64,000 nt of DNA from Ectopseudomonas toyotomiensis. GTDB lineage: Bacteria > Pseudomonadota > Gammaproteobacteria > Pseudomonadales > Pseudomonadaceae. The DNA lies in NCBI RefSeq assembly GCF_900115695.1, contig NZ_FOXK01000014.1:78673-142672 (forward strand), given 5' to 3'. Within the stretch, counting starts at the first letter, position 1. Every line of letters starts with the position of its first letter. Under the pieces are notes generated by a model. The model was not told where the DNA came from, made no database searches, and saw only the letters and a list, made by a program, of their open reading frames with translations. Positions 16,614 through 24,223 of the stretch are shown here, one piece after another. A program made the position numbers and the translations under genes.

Positions 16614-17444
16614 ATGGGCGCGCTCAATCTCGTCATCGGTCGCTGGGCCGAACGGCTTCCAGGCTGGCGGCCGGCACTGACCGACCTGCGCGGTTGGGTG
16701 GTGCCCCTGCTGATTCTGGCTCTGCTGGAAACCCTGGTGCGCAGCGGTGTATTGCCCGCGCACCAGATGCCTGCGCCGAGCCAAGTGGCGCAAACCCTGT
16801 ACTTGCTGGCGCAGAGCGGCGAGCTGTGGCGGCACCTGAACGCCAGCCTGCTGCGCGTCGGCGCCGGTTTTGCCATCGGCGCCGCGCTGGCCATCGTCAT
16901 CGGCACCTGGGTGGGCCTCAGCCGCCGCGCCGAAGCCTATCTGGAGCCGACCTTCCAGGCGTTGCGGGCGATTCCCAGCCTGGCCTGGGTACCGTTGCTG
17001 CTGCTCTGGTTGGGCATCGACGAAACGCCGAAGATCGTGCTGATCGCCCTCGGCGCCTTCTTCCCGGTGTACCTGGCGCTGCTCGCCGGCATCCGCAATA
17101 TCGACCGCAAACTGGTGGAAGTGGGCCGGCTCTACGGCCTGTCGCCGCTGGCGCTGGTGCGCCGCATCCTGCTGCCCGCTGCGCTGCCGAGCCTGTTCAC
17201 CGGCCTGCGCGGCGCGCTCAGCCTGAGCTGGATGTTCCTCGTCGCCGCCGAACTGATCGCCGCCACCCGTGGCCTCGGCTACCTGCTCAGCGACGGCCGG
17301 GAAACCTTGCGACCGGATCTGGTGATCGCCGCGATCCTGCTGCTGGCGCTGCTCGGCAAACTCAGCGACAGCCTGCTCAAGGCCTGGGAAACCCGCGCCC
17401 TGCGCTGGCGCGACAGCTTCAAGGGCGGGGAGGGCGGAGCATGA
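16614..17444 (+). CDS. ABC permease, SsuC/TauC type
   Basis: 276 residues with ~6 membrane helices. The EAA loop for ATPase contact is VEVGRLYGLSPLALVRRILLPAALP (~163-187). FQALRAIPSLAWVPLLLLWLGIDE is a signature of nitrate/sulfonate/taurine permeases. It begins 3 bp after the binding-protein stop and overlaps the ATPase gene by 4 bp (ATGA), showing tight operon structure. Confidence 0.9.
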   Translation: MGALNLVIGRWAERLPGWRPALTDLRGWVVPLLILALLETLVRSGVLPAHQMPAPSQVAQTLYLLAQSGELWRHLNASLLRVGAGFAIGAALAIVIGTWVGLSRRAEAYLEPTFQALRAIPSLAWVPLLLLWLGIDETPKIVLIALGAFFPVYLALLAGIRNIDRKLVEVGRLYGLSPLALVRRILLPAALPSLFTGLRGALSLSWMFLVAAELIAATRGLGYLLSDGRETLRPDLVIAAILLLALLGKLSDSLLKAWETRALRWRDSFKGGEGGA

Positions 17445-18172
17445 GTGCGCTGCTGAAACTGCAGAATATCCACAAGGCCTTCGCTGAGGTACGTGTGCTC
17501 GAAGACGTCAGCCTGAGCCTGGCCGCTGGCGAAGTGGTCAGCCTGCTCGGCCCCTCCGGCTGCGGTAAAAGCACCCTGCTGCGCATCGCTGCCGGGCTGG
17601 ATCAGGATTATCAGGGAGGGCTGGAGCTCAACCCGCTGCTCAACTTCGGGCGTGGCAGCGGCATCGGCGTGGTGTTCCAGGAACCCCGGCTGATGCCCTG
17701 GCTCAGCGTGGCGCAGAATGTTGGCTTCGCCGATGGCTGGGTGGCTGACGACCAGTGGGTTGAACAATTGCTCCGTGACGTCGGCTTGCACGGGCGTGGC
17801 GAGGCGCTACCCAAGCACCTCTCTGGCGGCCAGGCCCAGCGTGTGGCCATCGCCCGCGCCCTGTACGGTAAACCGCAGGTGCTGCTGCTCGACGAACCCT
17901 TCAGCGCAGTGGACGCCTTCACCCGCATGAAGCTGCAGGATCTGCTGGTGGCGCTGGCTGCACGCTACGAGATCGCCGTGCTGCTCGTCACCCATGACCT
18001 CGACGAAGCCTTCTACCTCAGCGACCGCGTGCTGATCCTTGGCGGCACACCAAGCGGCCTGCAACGCGAACTAGCCGTCCCCCTGACCCGTCCCCGCGAC
18101 CGCCGCTCGGCCGAACTGGCCTACCTGCGTGGCGAGGCGCTGACTGAGCTGTACCAGTCACACGTGCTGTAA
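17441..18172 (+). CDS. ABC ATP-binding protein, SsuB type
   Basis: 243 residues. Walker A GPSGCGKST (~39-47), Q-loop FQEPRLMPW, signature LSGGQAQRVAIARAL, Walker B VLLLDEPFSAVD and the H-loop LLVTHDLDEAF are all intact. It powers the SsuC-like permease upstream. A decayed copy of its ~33-codon segment ARYEIAVLLVTHDLDEAFYLSD lies at 20302-20408, beyond the TauE/LysR pair. A clear terminator follows. Confidence 0.92.
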   Translation: MSALLKLQNIHKAFAEVRVLEDVSLSLAAGEVVSLLGPSGCGKSTLLRIAAGLDQDYQGGLELNPLLNFGRGSGIGVVFQEPRLMPWLSVAQNVGFADGWVADDQWVEQLLRDVGLHGRGEALPKHLSGGQAQRVAIARALYGKPQVLLLDEPFSAVDAFTRMKLQDLLVALAARYEIAVLLVTHDLDEAFYLSDRVLILGGTPSGLQRELAVPLTRPRDRRSAELAYLRGEALTELYQSHVL

Positions 18173-18200
18173 ACGAACTCTTCAAGGTGGAGTACTTTTT

Positions 18201-18223
18201 CGGGCCGTAAGGCCCGATTTTTT
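18201..18223 (+). terminator. Rho-independent terminator of the porin/SsuABC operon
   Basis: Hairpin CGGGCC-GTAA-GGCCCG followed by ATTTTTTG, 28 bp after the ATPase stop. Confidence 0.88.
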
Positions 18224-18249
18224 GCCCGTGTCGCGTGCATCGATGCGGC

Positions 18250-18275
18250 GTAGCCCGGATGAAATCCGGGGGCTC
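18250..18275. repeat. Half REP element GTAGCCCGGATGAAATCCGGGGG
   Basis: A single arm of the GTAGCCCGGAT repeat at the left edge of the lower-GC TauE/LysR region; no second arm is seen. Confidence 0.6.
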
Positions 18276-18396
18276 TTCCTATGGGGCTGTGGGGGGAGTG
18301 CATGTATGAAACCGATAATTCCACTGCTGTGGACCTTCAATCTTGAAGGTCCATCGACCTGGTTATATAGCGATGCCTTTCAGGAGGTTTGAATGA

Positions 18397-19167
18397 TCAG
18401 AAAAATAGGGATAGCCCCATTCTGCCGATCAGAAACAACAGCAAAATCAGGAAAAAGATACGGATGAATCCGCTTCCATAACGCAGTGCCAGGAAAACGC
18501 CTGTCAGAGACCCAGCGATATTGCACAGGCCTACGATGCCACCTGCCAGCCATAACACATTGCCTGATGGCGCGAAGAACAGCAGCGCCGCGCTGAACGT
18601 CCCCAAGTTGATGAGCTTGGCGGAAGCCGAAGCGTTCAGGAAATCAAAACCGAAGAACCTGACGAATACAAAAAGCAAAATACTGCCACTGCCGGGGCCG
18701 AATACGCCATCGTAGAAACCGAGTAGTGCACCGAAGAATATGCCGAGCAGAATTTCTCGCCTGCCATGTTGCAGGTTGCCTTGGTGTTGCCCAAAGTCCT
18801 TCCTGACAAAGGTATGGATGGCCATGGCGATCAGGAGCACAAAGACGGCATATTCCATGAGTGCTTTGGGAATGAGCGACACCGAAAGGGCGCCTAGGAA
18901 AGAAAATACGAAGGCAGAAATCATCGTGGGTAGCATGAGCGTCCAGACGATATTTATTCTTCTCAGGTAGCCCGAGATAGACGAAATATTTCCCAGTAAT
19001 ACCGCCAGTTTGTTCGTGCCGAACACGGTGGCCAAACTATGTTGCGGTAATGCATGCAAAAGTGCAGGCACTTGCACAAGGCCGCCACCACCAACTGCCG
19101 CATCAATCAGTCCACCGCAGAACGCAAAGAAACCGAGTGCAACGATGACGTACTCAAAACTCATCAT
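18397..19167 (-). CDS. TSUP-family (TauE/SafE) anion exporter
   Basis: 256-residue membrane protein with about eight hydrophobic segments. GFFAFCGGLIDAAVGGGGLVQVPALL and TVFGTNKLAVLLGNISS in the first half, and GFYDGVFGPGSGS and NASASAKLINLGT in the second, are the paired TSUP signatures. Family members export sulfite, sulfoacetate or related anions, which fits the sulfur genes around it. Base composition is visibly lower in GC than in the neighbours and codon use is less biased, a sign of separate origin. Divergent from the LysR gene at 19432. Confidence 0.88.
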   Translation of the reverse strand: MMSFEYVIVALGFFAFCGGLIDAAVGGGGLVQVPALLHALPQHSLATVFGTNKLAVLLGNISSISGYLRRINIVWTLMLPTMISAFVFSFLGALSVSLIPKALMEYAVFVLLIAMAIHTFVRKDFGQHQGNLQHGRREILLGIFFGALLGFYDGVFGPGSGSILLFVFVRFFGFDFLNASASAKLINLGTFSAALLFFAPSGNVLWLAGGIVGLCNIAGSLTGVFLALRYGSGFIRIFFLILLLFLIGRMGLSLFF

Positions 19168-19431
19168 GCATTTCCCAGTTTGGGGATATTAGGGGCGGTG
19201 ACATACAGGGCTATCCATTTACAGGTAAGGGTGTGGGTATTTAAACGGACGTCGTCATGCGGTTAGCGCATGGTGAAGTCCACGGAAGGCATTATCCTTA
19301 AAGGAATCGCATATTAAATGCGGTGCTTGCTCAATACGGCTGAGTTGGCTCGACAACGCTAAGTTGGTTGAGTGCGCTGAACAAGTAACTTATAGTTAGT
19401 TGTCTATTCACTTTTAGTGAGCGGTGTTGCA

Positions 19432-20301
19432 ATGGAATTGTCACAGCTGAAAATGTTCAAGGTGGTTGCCGACCACGGCAGCATCGTACAGGCCGCTAAA
19501 GTGCTGCACTGCGTTCCCTCGAATATTACGAATCGCCTCAAGCTCCTTGAGCAGGAGTTGGGGGTGGCGCTGTTCATTCGCAGAGGTCGAGGGCTTGTCA
19601 TCAGTCCCTCGGGCGAGTTGTTTCTCGGCTATGCCAATAAGATTCTGGCAGTATGTCAGGAAGCTAAAAGAGCACTCGCCACGGATGCAGTGCCCTCTGG
19701 TGTGCTGAAGATCGGTGCTATCGAGTCCGCAGCCACAGGGCGATTACCGATTTTATTATCCAAGTACCATCATCTTTATCCCGATGTGCAGATGCAATTC
19801 AGCACCGGAACATGGTCTCAATTAATCAATGATGTGGTAGGGCATAACCTGGATGGTGCAATCATCGCAGTCAATACAATACATCCAGATATTGCTCAGG
19901 TGGAGGTCTATAAGGAACCGCTGGTCATGATTGCATCTCCCTCTGTCGGTGCAATATGTGCGCCACAGGATTTGGAGCAGATGAACATATTCATGTGGCC
20001 TGAGGGGTGCCCGTATCGACGTGCACTTGAAGGATGGCTGAATGAGCACCACGTATCGACTGCCATCACCAGCATCGCCAGTTATGGAACCATCCTCGGT
20101 TGCGTCAGTGCCGGGGCAGGCGTTTCCCTGGTACCTGTAGGGGTTTTCGAACAGTTCAAGAAAATTGGGAATATCAGTGGCTATACCTTTAGCCAGTTAT
20201 CGCCTGTGCAGAATTATTTCGTATGGAACAAGCATGTTGGTTTTCACCGAGCCAAGGATGCATTTGCTGAGCTGCTGCAGAATGAGTTCAAAAGGCTATA
20301 A
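19432..20301 (+). CDS. LysR-family regulator, likely of the TauE exporter
   Basis: 289 residues. The DNA-binding part is MELSQLKMFKVVADHGSIVQAAKVLHCVPSNITNRLKLLEQELGVALF (~1-48), and the effector domain covers ~88-285. ATG 19432 is chosen over an in-frame GTG 15 bp upstream because MELSQLKMF is the standard LysR opening. It shares the lower GC of the divergent TSUP gene, with a ~265-bp AT-rich region between, so the pair probably moved as one module. The effector is unknown; sulfite or a sulfonate product is possible. Confidence 0.87.
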   Translation: MELSQLKMFKVVADHGSIVQAAKVLHCVPSNITNRLKLLEQELGVALFIRRGRGLVISPSGELFLGYANKILAVCQEAKRALATDAVPSGVLKIGAIESAATGRLPILLSKYHHLYPDVQMQFSTGTWSQLINDVVGHNLDGAIIAVNTIHPDIAQVEVYKEPLVMIASPSVGAICAPQDLEQMNIFMWPEGCPYRRALEGWLNEHHVSTAITSIASYGTILGCVSAGAGVSLVPVGVFEQFKKIGNISGYTFSQLSPVQNYFVWNKHVGFHRAKDAFAELLQNEFKRL

Positions 20302-20408
20302 ATCTGGTGGTGGAACTGGCCGCCCGCTACGAGATCGCCATGTTGCTGGTCACCCATGACCTCGACGAAGCCTCCTACCTCAGCGACGCACGTGCTGGCC
20401 CTTCGTAG
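20302..20408 (+). pseudogene. Decayed fragment of an SsuB-type ATPase gene
   Basis: Starting right after the LysR stop, the frame reads LVVELAARYEIAMLLVTHD and LDEASYLSD, then stops. This matches residues ~167-199 of the intact ATPase at 17441-18172 with several base changes and a one-base shift after the SD codons. No start, Walker A or signature motif remains. It marks the right edge of the lower-GC TauE/LysR module. Confidence 0.8.
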
Positions 20409-20804
20409 CCCGGGTCCAGACCTCTCCATAACCACCCACAAATTCTGTTAACAGCGCTGTGGATAACCTTTGCAAAAGCCCTCCGCGCCTAGCATTCAAG
20501 CGGGCCGTAGCAGGCCGTTCAGTTTTTGCCCAATGACGCTTTGCTGGCGTTATCGCCAGGCGGAATATCGCTTTTAATCAATCACTTGGCTGGGGTTTTC
20601 AACAGCAGGGCAGGGTGCGGGCGGGTTACCGGGCGTCGTGCACAGAATCTGGGGAAAGTGCTGTGGATAAGATGCGGGAAAACTCGCCCAGGCCAGGTGG
20701 GACAAGGGCTGCGCGGCGATGGTGATTTTTCGTGCGCTGTCGCGCGGCGGTCATGTTCTGCGGCTATAGTGGCCGGTCGATTTTGTCCACCATGGAGCCC
20801 TTCG
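20409..20804. other. Gene-free stretch before chrA with two DnaA-box matches
   Basis: About 400 bp with no credible gene. TGTGGATAA (reverse of TTATCCACA, a perfect DnaA box) occurs at 20458-20466 and 20662-20670, same orientation, 204 bp apart. The chrA promoter probably lies near 20755-20790. Function of the boxes is unproven. Confidence 0.4.
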
Positions 20805-22139
20805 ATGTCCGAGTCCCCTGAGCGTCTCGCCCCGGTCAGTCTGCTGCAGGCTTTCTGGTTCTGGCTAAAGCTGGGGTTGATCAGTTTCGGAGGGCCGGCG
20901 GGGCAGATTTCGATCATGCATCAGGAGTTGGTGGAGAAGCGCCGCTGGTTGTCCGAGCGACGCTTTCTGCATGCGCTGAACTACTGCATGTTGCTGCCCG
21001 GGCCGGAGGCGCAGCAGTTGGCGACTTATATCGGTTGGCTGATGCACCGCACCTGGGGTGGAGTAATTGCCGGGGTGCTGTTCGTGCTGCCGTCGCTGCT
21101 GATTCTGGTCGCGCTGTCCTGGGTCTATCTGGTGTTCGGCGACGTGCCGTTGGTGGCGGGGATCTTCTATGGCATCAAGCCGGCGGTGACGGCCATCGTG
21201 GTGCAGGCGGCCTGGCGTATCGGCGGGCGGGTGTTGAAGAACGCCTGGCTGTGGGCCATCGCGGCGGCGGCTTTCGTGGCCATCTTCGCGCTGCGGCTGC
21301 CGTTCCCGCTGATTGTGCTGGGTGCGGCGCTGGTGGGGTATATCGGCGGGCGACTGGCGCCGCAGCACTTCGCGGTCGGCGCCGGGCATGGCGAGAAGGG
21401 CGGGGCGCATGCGCCAGCCTTGATCGATGATGAGACGCGCCTGGCGCACACGCATTTTCGCTCCAGCCGCCTGGCGCTGATCCTGTTGGTCGGCGTGCTG
21501 CTCTGGCTGTTGCCTATGGGCCTGCTGACCCTGGCGTTCGGCTGGCAGGGCACACTGACGCAGATGGGCTGGTTCTTCACCAAGGCGGCGCTGCTGACCT
21601 TTGGCGGCGCCTATGCGGTATTGCCCTATGTGTACCAGGGCGCCATCGACCACTACGGCTGGTTGACGCCCCGGCAGATGATCGATGGCCTGGCGCTGGG
21701 TGAAACCACGCCGGGGCCGTTGATCATGGTGGTTGCATTTGTCGCCTTCGTCGGTGCCTTTGGCCAGCCGCTGTTCGGCGGCGATTCGGCCTTCGCCAGT
21801 GGAGCGCTGGCGGCGGTGCTGGTCACCTGGTTCACCTTCCTGCCGTCGTTTCTGTTCATCCTCGCTGGCGGGCCGCTGGTGGAATCGACCCACGGGCAGT
21901 TGAAGTTCACCGCGCCGCTGACCGGGATCACCGCTGCGGTGGTTGGCGTGATCCTCAATCTGGCGCTGTTCTTCGGTTATCACGTGCTCTGGCCGCAGGG
22001 CTTTGCCGGGGCGTTCGACTGGGTGTCGGCGTTGATTACCCTTGGCGCGGCGTTGGCTCTGTTCGCTTTCAAGCGCGGGGTGATCGAGACCATTGCAGGG
22101 TGCGCTGTAGTCGGGCTGGTGGCGCATCTGTTGGTTTGA
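20805..22139 (+). CDS. chrA: Chromate transporter ChrA (CHR family, two-domain)
   Basis: 444 residues, the long two-domain CHR form. First half: FWLKLGLISFGGPAGQISIMHQELVEKRRWLSE and ALNYCMLLPGPEAQQLATYIGW. Second half: FFTKAALLTFGGAYAVLPYVYQGA and LALGETTPGPLIMVVAFVAFVG. The paired FGGP/FGGAYA and PGPEAQQLA/TPGPLI motifs are diagnostic. The protein expels chromate, a toxic sulfate analogue, from the cytoplasm. ATG 20805 has a GGAG site 7 bp upstream; the frame is open further left but without a ribosome site. Confidence 0.92.
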   Translation: MSESPERLAPVSLLQAFWFWLKLGLISFGGPAGQISIMHQELVEKRRWLSERRFLHALNYCMLLPGPEAQQLATYIGWLMHRTWGGVIAGVLFVLPSLLILVALSWVYLVFGDVPLVAGIFYGIKPAVTAIVVQAAWRIGGRVLKNAWLWAIAAAAFVAIFALRLPFPLIVLGAALVGYIGGRLAPQHFAVGAGHGEKGGAHAPALIDDETRLAHTHFRSSRLALILLVGVLLWLLPMGLLTLAFGWQGTLTQMGWFFTKAALLTFGGAYAVLPYVYQGAIDHYGWLTPRQMIDGLALGETTPGPLIMVVAFVAFVGAFGQPLFGGDSAFASGALAAVLVTWFTFLPSFLFILAGGPLVESTHGQLKFTAPLTGITAAVVGVILNLALFFGYHVLWPQGFAGAFDWVSALITLGAALALFAFKRGVIETIAGCAVVGLVAHLLV

Positions 22140-22160
22140 TGGATAGGTTTGGCATCGCTT

Positions 22161-22233
22161 GGTGGGTTACGCGGCGCGCCAAGTTTGTACGTGGCTGTGG
22201 TAGCGGTGTTTTGCGCCGCTAACCCACCCTACG
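22161..22233. repeat. Inverted repeat GGTGGGTTACGCGGCGC..GCGCCGCTAACCCACC
   Basis: Long palindrome of a common Pseudomonas intergenic type, in the gap between chrA and kdpF; it may end the chrA transcript. Confidence 0.75.
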
Positions 22234-22340
22234 GGTATGCGTTCATGCAGCCGCAGCCGTGAGGCCTGGATAAGTCGCCGCTGAAGCGCCTCCCACAGGG
22301 CTGACTCCACTGCATCAATACGATTTCTTTACGCCTCGGC

Positions 22341-22354
22341 ATTGGGGCGCCAAT
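22341..22354. promoter_or_regulatory. Small palindrome upstream of kdpF (ATTGG-GGCG-CCAAT)
   Basis: Perfect 5-bp arms ~70 bp before kdpF, next to a T-rich stretch. It could be part of the KdpE-controlled promoter, but position is the only support. Confidence 0.25.
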
Positions 22355-22421
22355 CGAATTTTTACGGCCTGCCTTTCGACAATGCTCGCGAGCGGATTCC
22401 CCGCATCGTGGAGCTTTGGAC

Positions 22422-22511
22422 ATGAACGCAATCGATGGTGTGTCGCTGATCCTGGTGGTCGGCCTCTTCGCCTACCTGCTGTCGGCGCTGCTGACTGCCG
22501 GACGTGGTTGA
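22422..22511 (+). CDS. kdpF: KdpF, small subunit of the Kdp potassium pump
   Basis: 29 residues, a single membrane helix (SLILVVGLFAYLLSALLTA) with the Y/F-L-x-x-ALL pattern of KdpF. It lies directly upstream of kdpA, as in other kdp operons, where it stabilises the KdpABC complex. ATG 22422 is used; the stop TGA at 22509-22511 overlaps the GAGGAG ribosome site of kdpA. Confidence 0.85.
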   Translation: MNAIDGVSLILVVGLFAYLLSALLTAGRG

Positions 22512-22521
22512 GGAGGCGGCC

Positions 22522-24210
22522 ATGCACGACTACGACTGGCTGCTGCTGGCGGCCTTTTTCCTGCTGGTGCTGGCACCGGCACCCTTTCTCGGGCGCTATT
22601 TCTACCGTGTGATGGAGGGCCAGCGCACCTGGCTCAGCCCGCTGCTGCAGCCGGTAGAGCGCCTGTGCTATCGCGTGGCTGGCGTCGACCCTGAGCAGGA
22701 GCAGAGCTGGCGCGGCTACTCCTTGGCGCTGCTCGTCTTCACCCTGGTCTGCCTGCTGGCGCTGATGAGCATTCTGCTGCTGCAGGGCGGCTTGCCACTC
22801 AACCCGCAGCAGGTGGCGGGAATGAGCCTGCCGCTGGCGTTCAACACGGCGGTGAGCTTCGTCACCAACACCAACTGGCAGGCCTACAGTGGTGAGGCGC
22901 AGCTCAGCTACTTCAGCCAGATGCTCGGCCTTGGCGTGCAGAACTTCGTCAGCCCGGCGGTGGGCCTGGCGGTGCTGGTGGTGCTGTGCCGGGGTTTGGC
23001 GCGGCAGTCCAGCGACCGTCTGGGCAACTTCTGGGTCGATATCACCCGCGCTGTGCTCTACGGCCTGTTGCCGCTGTGCCTGGTGCTGGCCGTGCTGCTG
23101 GTGTGGCAGGGCGTGCCGCAGAACTTCAGCGATTACGTCTCGGCCACCACCCTGCAAGGCAACGAGCAGACCCTGCCGATGGGGCCGGCGGCCAGTCAGA
23201 TCGCCATCAAGCAACTGGGCACCAATGGCGGCGGCTTTTTCGGCGTCAACTCGGCGCATCCGTTCGAGAACCCCACGGCGCTGAGCAACCTGCTGGAGCT
23301 GGCGTCGATCCTGCTGATCCCGGCGGCGCTGGTGTTCACCTTCGGCCATTACGTGCGTGACCTGCGTCAGAGCCGGGCGATCCTCGCCAGTATGCTGCTG
23401 CTGTTCGTCATCGGCCTTGGTGTCTGTGCCTGGGCGGAGTTGCAGCCGAACCCGGCGCTGGCGGGGCTGCCCATCGAGCAGGTCGGCTCGCTGGAGGGCA
23501 AGGAGGCGCGCTTCGGCAGCTTCGCTTCGGCGCTCTGGGCGACCACCACCACGGCGGCGTCCAACGGCTCGGTGAACGCCATGCATGACAGCTTCAGTGC
23601 CCTCGGCGGGCTGGTGCCGCTGGTCAATATGCTGCTCGGCGAGATCATCTTCGGCGGCGTCGGCGCGGGCCTCTACGGCATGCTGTTGTTCGTGCTGATC
23701 GCGGTGTTCCTCGCCGGCCTGATGATCGGCCGCACCCCAGCCTACCTGGGCAAGAAGCTGGAAGCCCGCGAGGTGCGCCTGCTGGTTGCCACGTTGCTGG
23801 TGATGCCGCTCGGCGTACTGGTGTTCGGTGCCCTGGCGGTGAGTTTCGCCGGGCCGGCGGCGTCCATCGGCAACCCTGGCCCGCATGGCTTCAGCCAGGC
23901 GCTGTATGCCTACGGTTCGGCCACCGGCAACAACGGCTCGGCCTTCGCCGGCTTCAGCGCCGACACCCCCTACCACGACCTGATGCTCGGCCTGGCCATG
24001 CTGCTCGGGCGCTTCGGCTACATCCTGCCGGTGCTGGCGATTGCCGGCAGCCTGGCGGCCAAGCGCGCCGCGCCGCAGGGGCAGAACAGCTTTCCCACCC
24101 ATGGGCCGCTGTTCGTCGTGCTGCTGACTTTGACCATCCTCCTGGTGGGTGGCCTGACCTTCATGCCGGCGCTGGCTCTGGGCCCGCTGGCCGAACACCT
24201 GGCGTTCTGA
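22522..24210 (+). CDS. kdpA: Potassium-binding/translocating subunit KdpA
   Basis: 562 residues, the normal KdpA length, with ~10 membrane helices. The four selectivity-filter regions can be read: FNTAVSFVTNTNWQAYSGE, KQLGTNGGGFFGVNSAHPFENP, ATTTTAASNGSVNAMHDSF and YGSATGNNGSAFAGF. ATG 22522 is preferred to an in-frame GTG at 22504 because GAGGAG lies 6 bp before it. It forms the K+ channel-like core of the high-affinity ATP-driven pump with KdpB and KdpC. Confidence 0.96.
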   Translation: MHDYDWLLLAAFFLLVLAPAPFLGRYFYRVMEGQRTWLSPLLQPVERLCYRVAGVDPEQEQSWRGYSLALLVFTLVCLLALMSILLLQGGLPLNPQQVAGMSLPLAFNTAVSFVTNTNWQAYSGEAQLSYFSQMLGLGVQNFVSPAVGLAVLVVLCRGLARQSSDRLGNFWVDITRAVLYGLLPLCLVLAVLLVWQGVPQNFSDYVSATTLQGNEQTLPMGPAASQIAIKQLGTNGGGFFGVNSAHPFENPTALSNLLELASILLIPAALVFTFGHYVRDLRQSRAILASMLLLFVIGLGVCAWAELQPNPALAGLPIEQVGSLEGKEARFGSFASALWATTTTAASNGSVNAMHDSFSALGGLVPLVNMLLGEIIFGGVGAGLYGMLLFVLIAVFLAGLMIGRTPAYLGKKLEAREVRLLVATLLVMPLGVLVFGALAVSFAGPAASIGNPGPHGFSQALYAYGSATGNNGSAFAGFSADTPYHDLMLGLAMLLGRFGYILPVLAIAGSLAAKRAAPQGQNSFPTHGPLFVVLLTLTILLVGGLTFMPALALGPLAEHLAF

Positions 24211-24223
24211 AGGAGAAACCGTG

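Noticed and set aside
20526..20804. Longer N-terminus for ChrA from the open frame start at 20526
   Set aside because: The extra ~93 residues have no CHR similarity and the ATG at 20805 has a good ribosome site and the right family start.
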